In this document: piece by piece, positions 35,826 through 45,932 of the stretch
How positions within the stretch are numbered: position 1 is the stretch's first letter
Layout of the letters: the number at the start of each line of letters is the position of its first letter
DNA from: Candidatus Udaeobacter sp.
GTDB lineage: Bacteria; Verrucomicrobiota; Verrucomicrobiia; Chthoniobacterales; UBA10450
Length of the DNA: 52,330 nt
Direction of reading: 5' to 3'
Assembly (NCBI GenBank): GCA_013372845.1
Contig: JAALOD010000009.1
Coordinates: forward strand, 1-52,330
Notes under the pieces: model-generated
Told to the model about the DNA's origin: nothing
Database searches by the model: none
Seen by the model: only the letters and a program-made list of their open reading frames with translations
Made by a program: the position numbers and the translations under genes

Positions 35826-38639
35826 TCACCGCGGGGTGATGCCTTCGGCAAGATCAACGTGAAACGTCTGTTTCATCTTCGTTGTACCAAAGGTTAACTC
35901 CGCTGTGTACTCTCCAGCTGGGAGAAGCCGCTTGGGATCGTCACCACCGTATTCAGCAATCACGTCCTTGGTCGGCCGCAGGTCCCAGGTCAACCGCGTA
36001 AAACCCGGTGTGCCCGGCGCTTTTAGATTTGCGACTGGCTGTCCGGTTGATTTTGTCACGACGATTTTGATTTCGTCGCCCGTAAACTCTCGCACCCAGA
36101 CTGTGAACAACGCCCCTTCAGGCGGATTTTGGCCGCGATAAATCCCCTTGCCATTCGAATCAACAAAGCCCGGTTGAAGATAAGCGCCGGTCACGGAACG
36201 CACGCTAAACAATTGAGCAGGCTTGGACGCAATCTCCGGTGTGAATTCGCGAAACGGGATCGTGTCGTCAAGAATGGCAATGCTGCGACCATGTGTTGCG
36301 ATGACAAGATCTGAGGTGCGCGGATGAATCTGGATGTCATCCACTCGGACCGAAGGAACATCGCCGATGCGCACCCAATGCGCGCCTTGATCGAACGACG
36401 CTAACACTCCGAAGTGCGTACCAGCGTAGAGTAATTTAGGATTGACCGGATCCTCGCGGACAACTTCAACAGGATTGCCCTGCGGAAGATCGCCTGTGAC
36501 GGATAGCCATGTTTTTCCCAGATCAGCGGTACGCAAAATCAAGGGGCTGTCATTACCCGAGCGATACGCATTGATCGCAACGTACGCCACATTCGCATCG
36601 AAATTGGAAGGCTCGATACGCACGACCCATTGACCGCGCGCCGGCTCCGGCAGATTGCTCGTCAATTCAGTCCATTTGCCACCGTCATTCTCTGTAATCC
36701 AAAGCCTCCCATCATCCGTCCCCGCCCACAAAAGACCAGCGCGCTTCGGTGACTCGGCAAGCGAAAAGACGACCCCGTAATTTTCCGCGCCGCTTCCAGT
36801 GGCGTTTGTTTTAGTTGCATCGTTGTACGTAAGGTCGGGACTGATCACAGAATATTTTTCCATCCGGTCGGTGAGTTTGAAGACACAGTTGCCGCCCAGG
36901 TAAATCACGCCCGGCTTATGCCGGCTCATGATCATTGGTGAATTCCAATGAAAGCGATAGCGCGGTTGACCTTCGGCTGGCTCGGGACGCAAACGGCGTA
37001 TCTCGCCATTTCGCAAATTGATCCGATGGACTTCGCCCTGCTGACTTTCCGCATAAAAGGTATCGCGGTCGGCTGGATCGAACAGGACATAAAAGCCGTC
37101 CCCACCAGCAAGCGCCGTCCAATCGCAGTTGCGAATGCCTTCCTTGCTCTGGACTCCGCTCGGCCCCACCCAGTTTTCGTTGTCTTGGAGGCCGCCGGCA
37201 ATTCGGAAATACGGTTTCGTGTCGTCTAGCGAAATCCGATAATATTCTCCCGAAGGAATCTTGTTCAGATGATCCCAGTTTTTGCCGCCGGCGAAACTTT
37301 GATACACACCGCCATCCGTCCCTAGGAGCAAACGTTGGCAAACTGGCGGTTTTGGAGGCTTGTTTTTATCTTCCGGTTTGGGCGGCTTCGGCGGCGGCGC
37401 TGTGCCGGGTTGAATCGCCAGCGCATGACAATCCGGATGAACTTTCTCACTTAGGTCTTCGCGAAAATTCTTGCCGCCATCATCAGACACCAGCAGGGCG
37501 AAGCCCAGAACATAAACGCGCTGATCGTTTGCTGGATCAATACGAATCTGGCTGAAATAAAATGGACGCGGATCAATGGCGCTCATGCGCGTCCATTTTT
37601 CGCCTCCGTCATCGGATCGAAAAACGCCGCCGGTCTTACTGCGCAGATCATCCAGCCTGCCAAATCCTCCCTCGTAACTTTGCACGACTGCCATGACGAT
37701 CCTCGGGTTAGTTGCGCTGATCGCCAGACCGATGCGACCGATTTGAGTGGGCAAACCGCCGGCAAGCTTCTTCCAAGTCGTGCCACCGTCTGTACTCTTG
37801 AAAATTCCCCCGACATCTTCACCACCAGACACGCCGGGGCCGGAAGTGAAACTCCATGGCGTGCGTTGTCGCGCATAAAGTGCAGCGTAAACTGTCTCCG
37901 CGTTCGTGGGATCGATGATCACGTCGCCACATCCAGTGCGCGCATCGTGTGGAGCAGCTGCTTTCAAAACCAGTTTCCATGTTTTGCCCGCATCAGTGGT
38001 CTTGAACAATCCGCGTTCGCCGCCATCCGCCCACAGGTTGCCCATTGCGGCGACGTAGGCGACGTCCGGTTTTTTGGGATCGACAACAATCCGCGCGATG
38101 GTACGGCTGTTTTTCAATCCGACGTTCTGCCACTTTTCTCCGCCATCGGTCGACCGATAAACACCATCGCCCCAGCCAGACGAATTCCGGTCGTTCGCCT
38201 CACCCGTTCCCACCCAAATCACATCTGAATCCGATGGCGCAACCGCGACTGCGCCAATCGAGAGCATCGGTTGCTTGTCGAAGATTGATTCAAAACTAAC
38301 GCCGTTGTCGTTCGTTTTGAAAACGCCGCCGTGTGCCAGGCCGACGTAGAAGACAAAAGGATTATGTGGACTAATCGCAATGTCCGAAACACGCCCACCC
38401 ATCACGGCCGGACCAATCGAGCGCGCTTTCAGATTTTTGAAAAGGACATCGGTCAGCTCGGGCGGGGTCGGCGACAGAGTCGGCGTCGGAGATGAAGATG
38501 AAGACAAAGACACGGTCGCGGTGGGCGACGCAACTGTGGCCGGCAAACGCCCGGGTTGCGTCTCCTCTTGTGCGGGCAGGCTGGGGACCGCACAAATCGA
38601 AAACAGCAAAGCGCACAAGTATGAAAATCGATTAGTCAT
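35826..38639 (-). CDS. BNR/sortilin-type beta-propeller exoprotein (VPS10/HCF136-like repeats)
   Basis: 937 aa; signal peptide; repeated GGVFKTNDNGVSFESIF, GVYRSTDGGEKWQNVG, LFKTTDAGKTWKLV. Confidence 0.9.
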   Translation of the reverse strand: MTNRFSYLCALLFSICAVPSLPAQEETQPGRLPATVASPTATVSLSSSSSPTPTLSPTPPELTDVLFKNLKARSIGPAVMGGRVSDIAISPHNPFVFYVGLAHGGVFKTNDNGVSFESIFDKQPMLSIGAVAVAPSDSDVIWVGTGEANDRNSSGWGDGVYRSTDGGEKWQNVGLKNSRTIARIVVDPKKPDVAYVAAMGNLWADGGERGLFKTTDAGKTWKLVLKAAAPHDARTGCGDVIIDPTNAETVYAALYARQRTPWSFTSGPGVSGGEDVGGIFKSTDGGTTWKKLAGGLPTQIGRIGLAISATNPRIVMAVVQSYEGGFGRLDDLRSKTGGVFRSDDGGEKWTRMSAIDPRPFYFSQIRIDPANDQRVYVLGFALLVSDDGGKNFREDLSEKVHPDCHALAIQPGTAPPPKPPKPEDKNKPPKPPVCQRLLLGTDGGVYQSFAGGKNWDHLNKIPSGEYYRISLDDTKPYFRIAGGLQDNENWVGPSGVQSKEGIRNCDWTALAGGDGFYVLFDPADRDTFYAESQQGEVHRINLRNGEIRRLRPEPAEGQPRYRFHWNSPMIMSRHKPGVIYLGGNCVFKLTDRMEKYSVISPDLTYNDATKTNATGSGAENYGVVFSLAESPKRAGLLWAGTDDGRLWITENDGGKWTELTSNLPEPARGQWVVRIEPSNFDANVAYVAINAYRSGNDSPLILRTADLGKTWLSVTGDLPQGNPVEVVREDPVNPKLLYAGTHFGVLASFDQGAHWVRIGDVPSVRVDDIQIHPRTSDLVIATHGRSIAILDDTIPFREFTPEIASKPAQLFSVRSVTGAYLQPGFVDSNGKGIYRGQNPPEGALFTVWVREFTGDEIKIVVTKSTGQPVANLKAPGTPGFTRLTWDLRPTKDVIAEYGGDDPKRLLPAGEYTAELTFGTTKMKQTFHVDLAEGITPR

Positions 38640-38703
38640 GAGGAGGCTACCATCGCGTTCTACGGCTACACGGCAAGCGCTTCACTTGGCGATTCTATGA
38701 GTG

Positions 38704-38727
38704 ACAGGCGAAGCGCCTGCCCTACAA
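38704..38727. repeat. REP-like intergenic hairpin
   Basis: aCAGGCGaagCGCCTGccctacaa between divergent genes. Confidence 0.5.
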
Positions 38728-38798
38728 TCGGTTACCGTAAGCGCGACAGTTTGCGATGTGCCGAATCATTGTAACCTTGTAACTTGTTTTAACTTCTT

Positions 38799-39575
38799 AT
38801 GACACAGCAAGTTTTGGCAGGAAAAGTCGGCCTGGTCTTCGGCGTGGCGAACAAGCGCAGCATTGCGTGGGCAATCGCAAAAGCATGGGCCTCAGCCGGT
38901 GCGCGCTTGATTTTCAATTATCAAGGCGAACGACTAAAGGAAAACGTCGAGGAACTGGTGGGCGAGTTTGGAGAGAATACCCCATTGTTTCCCTGCGACG
39001 TTTCCAGCGACGATGAGATCAACTCGTTCTTCGAAAACGTGCGGCGTGAGACCGATCGCGTCGATTTGATGCTTCACTCGCTTGCTTTCGCGCCGAGGGA
39101 AGCGTTAGAAGGCGATTTTGTGAGCACAACACGCGAAGCGTTCCGCATGGCACAAGACGTGAGCGCTTACTCGCTCGTGGCGCTCGCTCGCGAAGCGGCG
39201 CCCTTGATGACAAATGGCGGCAGCATCGTGGCCATGACTTACTACGGATCAGAAAAGGTCGTGCCGCACTACAATGTGATGGGCGTAGCCAAGGCCAGCC
39301 TCGAAGCGAGCACGCGCTATCTTGCCTACGACCTCGGGCCGAAAAAAATCCGGATAAACTGCATTTCCGCCGGACCGGTTCAAACGCTGGCCGCGCGTGG
39401 CATCAGCGGGTTCACGTCGATGTTGAAGCATTATCACGAACGCGCGCCTTTGAAGCGCAGCTGTGATCCGGCCGAGTTAGGCGCCACCGGAGTCTTTCTT
39501 GCCAGCGATGGGGCCGCCGCAATAACCGGCCAGGTCATCTATGTCGATGGCGGGTATCAAATAATGGGAATGTAA
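38799..39575 (+). CDS. fabI: Enoyl-[acyl-carrier-protein] reductase FabI
   Basis: LAGKVGLVFGVANKRSIAWAIAKAWASAGARLIFNYQGERL; MTYYGSEKVVPHYNVMGVAKASLEASTRYLAYDLG; GQVIYVDGGYQIMGM. Confidence 0.95.
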   Translation: MTQQVLAGKVGLVFGVANKRSIAWAIAKAWASAGARLIFNYQGERLKENVEELVGEFGENTPLFPCDVSSDDEINSFFENVRRETDRVDLMLHSLAFAPREALEGDFVSTTREAFRMAQDVSAYSLVALAREAAPLMTNGGSIVAMTYYGSEKVVPHYNVMGVAKASLEASTRYLAYDLGPKKIRINCISAGPVQTLAARGISGFTSMLKHYHERAPLKRSCDPAELGATGVFLASDGAAAITGQVIYVDGGYQIMGM

Positions 39576-39664
39576 CCGGGGTCCTCCTCTCACTCTTACT
39601 CTTGCTCGTAATTGAATCGTGGCGCGGCGCGCCCGGCCGTCGCGCCCTACTTTCATCATGACAT

Positions 39665-39967
39665 ATGATTGCGCGAATCTGGCACGGCTGGACGAAACGA
39701 GCGGACGCAAACGCGTACGAGAACATGCTGCGGGACGAAATTTTCCCGAGCATTGCTGCGCGAAACATCAAAGGCTACCGCGGCGCAGAATTGTTCATCC
39801 GCGAAGATGACGATGAAATGGAATTCGTCACCCTGCTTCGATTTGATTCACTGGATGCCGTGAAAAAATTCGCCGGCTCCGATGAGACCAGGCCTGTGAT
39901 TTTTCCGGGTGTCGAAAAACTCCTTACACGGATGGAGCCGGCGCGGCATTATCGCGTGGCGATCTGA
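39665..39967 (+). CDS. Antibiotic biosynthesis monooxygenase (ABM)-like small protein
   Basis: MIARIWHGWTKRADANAYENMLRDEIFPSIAARNIKGYRGAELFIREDDDEMEFVTLLRFDSLDAVKKFAG. Confidence 0.82.
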   Translation: MIARIWHGWTKRADANAYENMLRDEIFPSIAARNIKGYRGAELFIREDDDEMEFVTLLRFDSLDAVKKFAGSDETRPVIFPGVEKLLTRMEPARHYRVAI

Positions 39968-40103
39968 GGAGGAACGCGTTGATAGATTCCAGGCGGCAAA
40001 GCCGCATTCATTCGCCATCGTCTTCGGAGAAGCCGATCCACTTGTAGCAGCCCCGAAAGCGTTCGGGGTTGCCCCACAACTCAGGCGCGCCACGTTAGTC
40101 CCT

Positions 40104-41477
40104 ATGGAACTCGCTTCGAAGCTTCGGGAACTTTTGGGCAACGAAATTGTCGCAGACGATCCTGAAACCGTCGCAGCCCACAGCGGGGATAAATGGTTTG
40201 CAGCTCACGAGCCGGATGCCGTCGTTTTTGCCAGATCGACAGGCGACGTCAGCAAACTACTTGAGTTCGCATCGCGCGAAAAAATTCCTGTCACAGCGCG
40301 AGGCGGTGGATTTGGTTATGTGGGCGGATGCGTGCCGGCACGCGCTGGAATTGCCCTGTCGCTGGTGCAGATGAATCGCATTAAGGAAATCAGCTTCTCC
40401 GACGCCGTTGCGATTGTCGAACCGGGAGTCTTTACCGCGGACCTGAAATCGGCGGTGCGCGCACAAAAATTGTTTTATCCGCCGGACCCCGCGAGCATGA
40501 AGGATTGTACCATCGGCGGAAACGTCGCCACGAACGCAGGCGGACCGCGTTGCTTGAAATACGGCGTGACGCGAAATTACGTAATCGGCCTCGAAGTGGT
40601 GCTGGCTAATGGCGAGGTGCTGCGAACTGGCGGTCGCGTGCACAAGAACAAGACCGGATTCGATCTGATTGGCCTGTTCGTTGGATCGGAAGGAATGCTG
40701 GGCGTGGTTACTGAGATCACCCTGCGTTTGCTTCCGCTTCCACCGGCGCGCGCGACGTTGTCGGCTGCGTTTGCGACTGCGGCGAAAGCTGCCGAGGCGG
40801 TGCAAGCAATTTTTGCGGCGGGGTTTTTGCCTTGTTCACTCGAAATCGCTGATCACTTCACGCTGGAAGCGGCGCGACGCGATCTGGGCAAAATGCTTGT
40901 GCCCGAGGGGAACGCACATTTGCTCGTCGATCTCGATGGACAAGAGGAAAGTGTCCGCGTCGAATCTGCCGCGATTCGTAAATTGCTGGAGAAAAGAAAA
41001 CCAAATTCGCTGGAAACGGCGATCGGTGAGGCGGATTGTGAAAAGCTGTGGGCTCTGCGCCGACAATTCAGCAATTCACTTCGCGCGACCGGGCTGACGA
41101 AGTTAAATGAGGATGTGGTCGTGCCACGCAGTCATCTGGTCGATCTGATGGAATTCGCGGAGACACTGCAGACTAAATATGAATTTCCGATCGCCTGCTT
41201 TGGTCACGCCGGAGACGGCAACATCCACGTTAACATCATGGCCGACCGCTACAATCGCGACGCCGCTGTGCGTGAAAAAATCGAGCATGCGCTCGACGAT
41301 CTCTTCGCACAGGTGCTGGCCTGGGGCGGCGTCATTACAGGCGAACACGGGATCGGTTTGGCCAAGAAACGCTGGTGGTCGAAGGCGACCAGCGACGTGG
41401 CGCGCGAGTTGCATCGCCGGCTCAAACAAGCGCTCGATCCAAACGGAATTTTAAATCCGGGAAAATTTGTTGACTAA
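40104..41477 (+). CDS. FAD-binding oxidase, glycolate oxidase subunit GlcD-like
   Basis: VTARGGGFGYVGGCVPARAGIALSLVQMNRI; GNVATNAGGPRCLKYGVTRNYVIGLEVVLANGEVLRTGGRVHKNKTGFDL; CFGHAGDGNIHVNIM; TGEHGIGLAKKRW. Confidence 0.93.
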   Translation: MELASKLRELLGNEIVADDPETVAAHSGDKWFAAHEPDAVVFARSTGDVSKLLEFASREKIPVTARGGGFGYVGGCVPARAGIALSLVQMNRIKEISFSDAVAIVEPGVFTADLKSAVRAQKLFYPPDPASMKDCTIGGNVATNAGGPRCLKYGVTRNYVIGLEVVLANGEVLRTGGRVHKNKTGFDLIGLFVGSEGMLGVVTEITLRLLPLPPARATLSAAFATAAKAAEAVQAIFAAGFLPCSLEIADHFTLEAARRDLGKMLVPEGNAHLLVDLDGQEESVRVESAAIRKLLEKRKPNSLETAIGEADCEKLWALRRQFSNSLRATGLTKLNEDVVVPRSHLVDLMEFAETLQTKYEFPIACFGHAGDGNIHVNIMADRYNRDAAVREKIEHALDDLFAQVLAWGGVITGEHGIGLAKKRWWSKATSDVARELHRRLKQALDPNGILNPGKFVD

Positions 41478-41615
41478 TCTGAATCCGCATCGAAGTTCGG
41501 CGAGCATTTTACGGCGCATCGAATTCGCCGCGACTGACGCGCATCCGCGTCCTCGTGAACGAAGATAAAGAAAGATGCACTTCTTCCTTTTTCGCGCTCC
41601 CCTAACAACACAACA

Positions 41616-42467
41616 ATGAAACCAGGAAAACTTACTCACACGATTGCGGTCATCCTTTCGTCGATCTCATCCCTTTTTGCGCACGGCACGGGAGAAAAGA
41701 CTGAACCTGCCAAAACTAAGTTCAGCAAAAAATCCGACAAATCGGCAGACGATCGTTCAACCGGCGCGACTTCAATCTCATTTATCCCGGGGCAATTATT
41801 TAAGACACGATCGGACGCCGCACAGCGTTATCCGTGGAAAAGCAATATCGTCACAACAGTTTTCTGGATTGGTGAGCAAGCGGGAGGTAATAATCTGGTG
41901 CCCAATCGTACCAGCTGCTGGGACAAACAGTGGACGAAAAATTATGGCGGCAGTGACGATCCGAATCGTGCCCATCGCAGCAACTATATTCCGGTAAAAT
42001 TTACGCCGCGACAGAACCCATTCTACTGCGCGCTTCCCTATAACGACAAGGCGCGCACCGGTCATCGTCCGGAAGCATCGCGCGTTGTTCCGTGGTTCAA
42101 AGAGGCCTATCAAGGACCCGCCGTTTCAACTTGCAAGGGGCGATGGATCGCCATCCGCAAGGGTAATCGAACGGCTTACGCGCAATGGGAAGACGCTGGC
42201 CCATTTCGCACCGATCATTGGCAATACGTGTTCGGCAACGAACGCCCAAAGCCGAATCTGAACAAAGGTGCTGGCCTCGATGTCTCGCCTGCCGTCCGCG
42301 ATTACCTCGGATTACAAGAAACAGACGTAACCGAGTGGAAGTTTGTAGATTTCAGCGAAGTGCCGCGCGGTCCGTGGTCCACTCATGGCGATAATAACAC
42401 TTTCCTAGTTAACGAGCGCAAAAAAGGCAAAGCGGTTGCGGAAAAGATGGGCACAATCGCCCGTTAA
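41616..42467 (+). CDS. Secreted protein with double-psi beta-barrel-like region
   Basis: Signal peptide; AYAQWEDAGPFRTDHWQYVFG...NLNKGAGLDVSPAVRDYLGL resembles D-x-GPF / DLS..LGL of DPBB domains. Confidence 0.65.
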   Translation: MKPGKLTHTIAVILSSISSLFAHGTGEKTEPAKTKFSKKSDKSADDRSTGATSISFIPGQLFKTRSDAAQRYPWKSNIVTTVFWIGEQAGGNNLVPNRTSCWDKQWTKNYGGSDDPNRAHRSNYIPVKFTPRQNPFYCALPYNDKARTGHRPEASRVVPWFKEAYQGPAVSTCKGRWIAIRKGNRTAYAQWEDAGPFRTDHWQYVFGNERPKPNLNKGAGLDVSPAVRDYLGLQETDVTEWKFVDFSEVPRGPWSTHGDNNTFLVNERKKGKAVAEKMGTIAR

Positions 42468-42493
42468 GCGTGCCTGGACGCATCTTTCGCGCT

Positions 42494-42518
42494 GGGGAGC
42501 ACAGGCTGCCAGCCTGTA
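42494..42518 (-). repeat. Dispersed palindromic repeat copy 2
   Basis: ggggagcacaggctgccagcctgta, reverse complement of copy 1. Confidence 0.75.
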
Positions 42519-42604
42519 GTTGACGGCAGCCCTGCCGGCAACATCTTTTCGCACGCGATTGCTACGTGGTACTGTTTCGCAGTCTGGGCAAGCTGCCGAG
42601 AGTT

Positions 42605-42630
42605 GCAGGCTAGCAGCCTGCGCTCCCCGG
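42605..42630 (+). repeat. Dispersed palindromic repeat copy 3
   Basis: gcaggctagcagcctgcgctccccgg. Confidence 0.75.
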
Positions 42631-42699
42631 AAACACGCGAGACCCGTGCGATTACCCAATCCACTCGATCACCGACTTCTAACCGATTCCACAAGAGTA

Positions 42700-44025
42700 A
42701 TGCGGAATCGCCGATTGGTTCGCTTTTCTTCTTCTGCGATCTGCATCGTACTGGTCTTTAGCATCACCGCGTCGACAGGCGCAGCGGCGGAGACCGGCAC
42801 GCTTCTCACGGGCAAGGCCGCCATGGGCGATTGGACCAACGATGCGCCCGGCGTGCGACGCAAGATCACTGTTCAAGATTTGCCTCCTCCGAGTTCAAAT
42901 GCCCTGGCAATTAACCTGGCGCGCGTTGCCCGACGTCCAGCAGACGCACGGCTGCAAGTGCCGGCCGGTTTCAAGATCGACCTTTATGCTGATGGTTTCC
43001 GCGATCCGCGTTTTCTACTCACTGCGCCCAATGGCGACATCTTCGTGGTAGAAAGTCGCGCTAATCGGATCAAAGCGCTGCGCAACGGCAAAGACAGCGG
43101 AAAATCGCACGTCGTCGAAACATTCGTCGAACAGGGTTTGAACAAACCGTTCGGTATCGCCTTCTATCCGCCGGGCAGTGATCCCCAGTTTTTATACGTC
43201 GCAAATACGGATGGGATAATTCGGTTTCCCTATCGTAATGGCGATCTCAAAGCGCGCGGACCAGCGCAACAACTGGCCGCTCATCTTTCGCCCGGCGGAT
43301 TATTGCGCGGCGGCGGACACTGGACACGCGACATCGTTTTCTCGCCGGATGGCAAAAAGATGTACGTGTCGATCGGTTCACGCTCGAATGTGTCGGATAA
43401 AGCCACGGAGGAAAATCGCGCGCGCATCTTCGAGTTCAATCCCGATGGTACGGGGCAAAAGGTGTTTGCCTGGGGAATTCGTAATGCCGTCGGGATCGCA
43501 TTTCGTCCCGGGACGAATGAGCTGTGGATGAGCACAAACGAGCGGGACGAAATCGGCGAGGATTTGCCACCCGACTACATCAGCAGTGTGAAACCCGGCG
43601 GCTTCTACGGTTGGCCCTGGTTTTATATTGGCAACCATCCGGACCCCCGACACAAAGGAAAACATCCTGAGCTTGCTGAAAGAGTCATTGTTCCGGATGT
43701 GCTCGTCGAGGCGCACTCGGCCACGCTTAATTTGTGTTTCTACACTGGCGACCAATTTCCGTCTGAATACAAAGGCGACATCTTCGCCGCTTTCCACGGT
43801 TCATGGAACCGGGTGAAACGCACCGGCTACAAAGTCGTGCGTGTGCCATTCGATCATTCAACAGGCAAAGCGCGTGGGGAATATGAGGATTTCGTAACTG
43901 GTTTTGTAACGGCCGAAGGCAAAGTCTGGGGTCGTCCAGTGGGAATGACCGTTGCAAAAGATGGCACCCTTCTCTTCAGCGAGGATGGCAACGGCACCAT
44001 CTGGCGCGTGAGCTACGGTCGATAA
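42700..44025 (+). CDS. PQQ-type sorbosone/glucose dehydrogenase-like beta-propeller
   Basis: LQVPAGFKIDLYADGFRDPRFLLTAPNGDIFVVESRANRIKAL; GHWTRDIVFSPDGKKMYVSIGSRSNV; GSWNRVKRTGYKVVRVPF. Confidence 0.9.
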   Translation: MRNRRLVRFSSSAICIVLVFSITASTGAAAETGTLLTGKAAMGDWTNDAPGVRRKITVQDLPPPSSNALAINLARVARRPADARLQVPAGFKIDLYADGFRDPRFLLTAPNGDIFVVESRANRIKALRNGKDSGKSHVVETFVEQGLNKPFGIAFYPPGSDPQFLYVANTDGIIRFPYRNGDLKARGPAQQLAAHLSPGGLLRGGGHWTRDIVFSPDGKKMYVSIGSRSNVSDKATEENRARIFEFNPDGTGQKVFAWGIRNAVGIAFRPGTNELWMSTNERDEIGEDLPPDYISSVKPGGFYGWPWFYIGNHPDPRHKGKHPELAERVIVPDVLVEAHSATLNLCFYTGDQFPSEYKGDIFAAFHGSWNRVKRTGYKVVRVPFDHSTGKARGEYEDFVTGFVTAEGKVWGRPVGMTVAKDGTLLFSEDGNGTIWRVSYGR

Positions 44026-44098
44026 AGTTAGAAGCTGTTAACCCCGGCAAAAGAAAATTGCTGCAGGCGATGTTGCGCATAATCTGCCCTACCGCAGC

Positions 44099-45727
44099 AT
44101 GAAGATTGGTTTTGCTCAAATTAACCCGACTGTCGGGGATTTGAGAGGGAACTGCGAACTGATCATCGGCGCTTATGAGCGGCTCGCCGCCGCAGGCGCG
44201 GAATTAGTGCTGACACCGGAACTGTCCCTCACCGGCTACCCTCCCCAGGATCTGGTTTTTAAATCGCGCTTCGTCCCGGAAAATCTTGCTCTGCTGGAAA
44301 AACTGCATGCTCAGGTAGGGGAATCGGCATTGCTGGTCGGATTCGTGGATCGCAATGAGGGGCGGGGCAAACCGTTTCATAACTCTGCCGCTTTACTCGA
44401 GCGCGGCAAACCGATCCGAAAGACGTACAAGTCGCTTTTGCCTACGTACGACGTTTTTGATGAGGACCGTTATTTCGAGCCGGCGACGCGTGTCCAGCCA
44501 TTTGAGGTGCATGGGAAGAAAATTGGTGTGACCATTTGCGAGGACATCTGGACAGACAAATATCTGCCGCGACCGCTTTACGACGTCGAACCCCTGCGCG
44601 CCCTCTTGGAGCAAGGGGCAGAGATCATTCTCAACCTGAGCGCGTCGCCGTTTCGTCTGGGAGCGCCGGCGTGCCGGCTCGAGATGATCGCGGCGCAAGC
44701 CCGGACTTATCAACGGCCAATTTGTTACTGCAACGTCGTTGGTGGGAACGATCAACTGATCTTCGATGGAAATTCGATCGCCGTGAATGCTTCAGGCGAT
44801 TCTATCGCGCAGTTGGCGGCATTTCGTGAAGACGAGAAGATCGTCGATACGAATTCGATCGACGCGATAGAATTTCGCGAAGCCAAGACAGAGGAGCAAC
44901 TTTTGGCCGCTCTTTCACTCGGGCTTCGTGATTATTGTCGAAAGTGCAACTTCCGTTCCGCGGTGGTGGGTCTGAGTGGCGGAGTCGACTCCGCAGTCAC
45001 TGCGGTCATCGCGGTCGATGCACTGGGCGCAGAGAACGTGACCGGCGTTTCCATGCCCAGCCCTTACTCGTCCCGCGGCAGCATCGACGACGCGCGCGGC
45101 CTTGCCCGCAACCTCGGAATCAAATTTGTAGAAATCCCGATCGCCGAGGCGTTCAAAGTTTTCAAAGCGCAGTTCAAAGACATTTTCAAAGGCCTGCCCG
45201 AAAACGAGACGGAAGAGAACATGCAGCCACGCTTACGCGCCATGACGTTGATGGCGCTGTCGAACAAGTTCGGCCACCTCGTGCTTAGCACTGGCAACAA
45301 GAGCGAGCTGTCCGTGGGTTACTGCACGATCTACGGTGACATGGCAGGTGGCCTTGGCGTAATCAGCGACGTGCCGAAGACGACGATTTACGAGTTCGCA
45401 CGCTGGATCAACAGGAAGGGCGAGATCATTCCGACATCCACCATCGAAAAGGCGCCCAGTGCCGAGTTAAAACCAAATCAAAAGGACCAGGACACGTTGC
45501 CGCCGTATGAAATTCTCGACCAAATCCTGCAGCTTTACGTGGAAGAAAACTTAAGCGCACGCGACATCATTGCGCGCGGATTCGACGAGAAAACGGTGCG
45601 CTGGGTGCAGCGCCGCGTTGATCTAAATGAATACAAGCGGGAGCAAGCGGCGCCCGGTTTGAAAGTAACAAGCCGCGCCTTTGGGATGGGCCGCAAAATG
45701 CCGATTGCGCAGAGGTACGTGGATTAA
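44099..45727 (+). CDS. nadE: Glutamine-dependent NAD+ synthetase
   Basis: N-terminal nitrilase MKIGFAQINPTVGDLRGN...; synthetase VVGLSGGVDSAVTAVIAVDALG; STGNKSELSVGYCTIYGDMAGGLGVISDVPKT. Confidence 0.97.
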   Translation: MKIGFAQINPTVGDLRGNCELIIGAYERLAAAGAELVLTPELSLTGYPPQDLVFKSRFVPENLALLEKLHAQVGESALLVGFVDRNEGRGKPFHNSAALLERGKPIRKTYKSLLPTYDVFDEDRYFEPATRVQPFEVHGKKIGVTICEDIWTDKYLPRPLYDVEPLRALLEQGAEIILNLSASPFRLGAPACRLEMIAAQARTYQRPICYCNVVGGNDQLIFDGNSIAVNASGDSIAQLAAFREDEKIVDTNSIDAIEFREAKTEEQLLAALSLGLRDYCRKCNFRSAVVGLSGGVDSAVTAVIAVDALGAENVTGVSMPSPYSSRGSIDDARGLARNLGIKFVEIPIAEAFKVFKAQFKDIFKGLPENETEENMQPRLRAMTLMALSNKFGHLVLSTGNKSELSVGYCTIYGDMAGGLGVISDVPKTTIYEFARWINRKGEIIPTSTIEKAPSAELKPNQKDQDTLPPYEILDQILQLYVEENLSARDIIARGFDEKTVRWVQRRVDLNEYKREQAAPGLKVTSRAFGMGRKMPIAQRYVD

Positions 45728-45737
45728 GCGAATATCG

Positions 45738-45810
45738 TGCACCGTGCAGGAATCGAACCTGCAACCCAGTGATTAAGAGTCACTTGCTCTGCCAATTGAG
45801 CTAACGGTGC
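45738..45810 (-). tRNA. tRNA-Lys(CTT)
   Basis: GCACCGT/ACGGTGC acceptor, anticodon loop CTCTTAA, T-arm GCAGGTTCGATTCCTGC, discriminator A. Confidence 0.95.
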
Positions 45811-45932
45811 AATTGCCTGTTTCCCAGGTGAATGCTACACAAGCGTGTACTTTCGTGCTGCCAAAATCGGTAGCGGATTCGGTAGCGTAAAATTGCACGT
45901 TGTGTTAGCATTTGCACGTGAAGGAACGAAAA

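Noticed and set aside
40051-40068. CCCCGAA-agcg-TTCGGGG hairpin before the GlcD-like gene
   Set aside because: Perfect but short 7-bp stem without T-tract, between co-directional genes; insufficient to call a terminator or riboswitch.
45738-45930. tRNA-Lys as an integration site with an adjacent island
   Set aside because: No integrase or direct repeat of the tRNA 3' end; the pseudogene lies on the 5' side of the tRNA, and nadE is intact on the 3' side.
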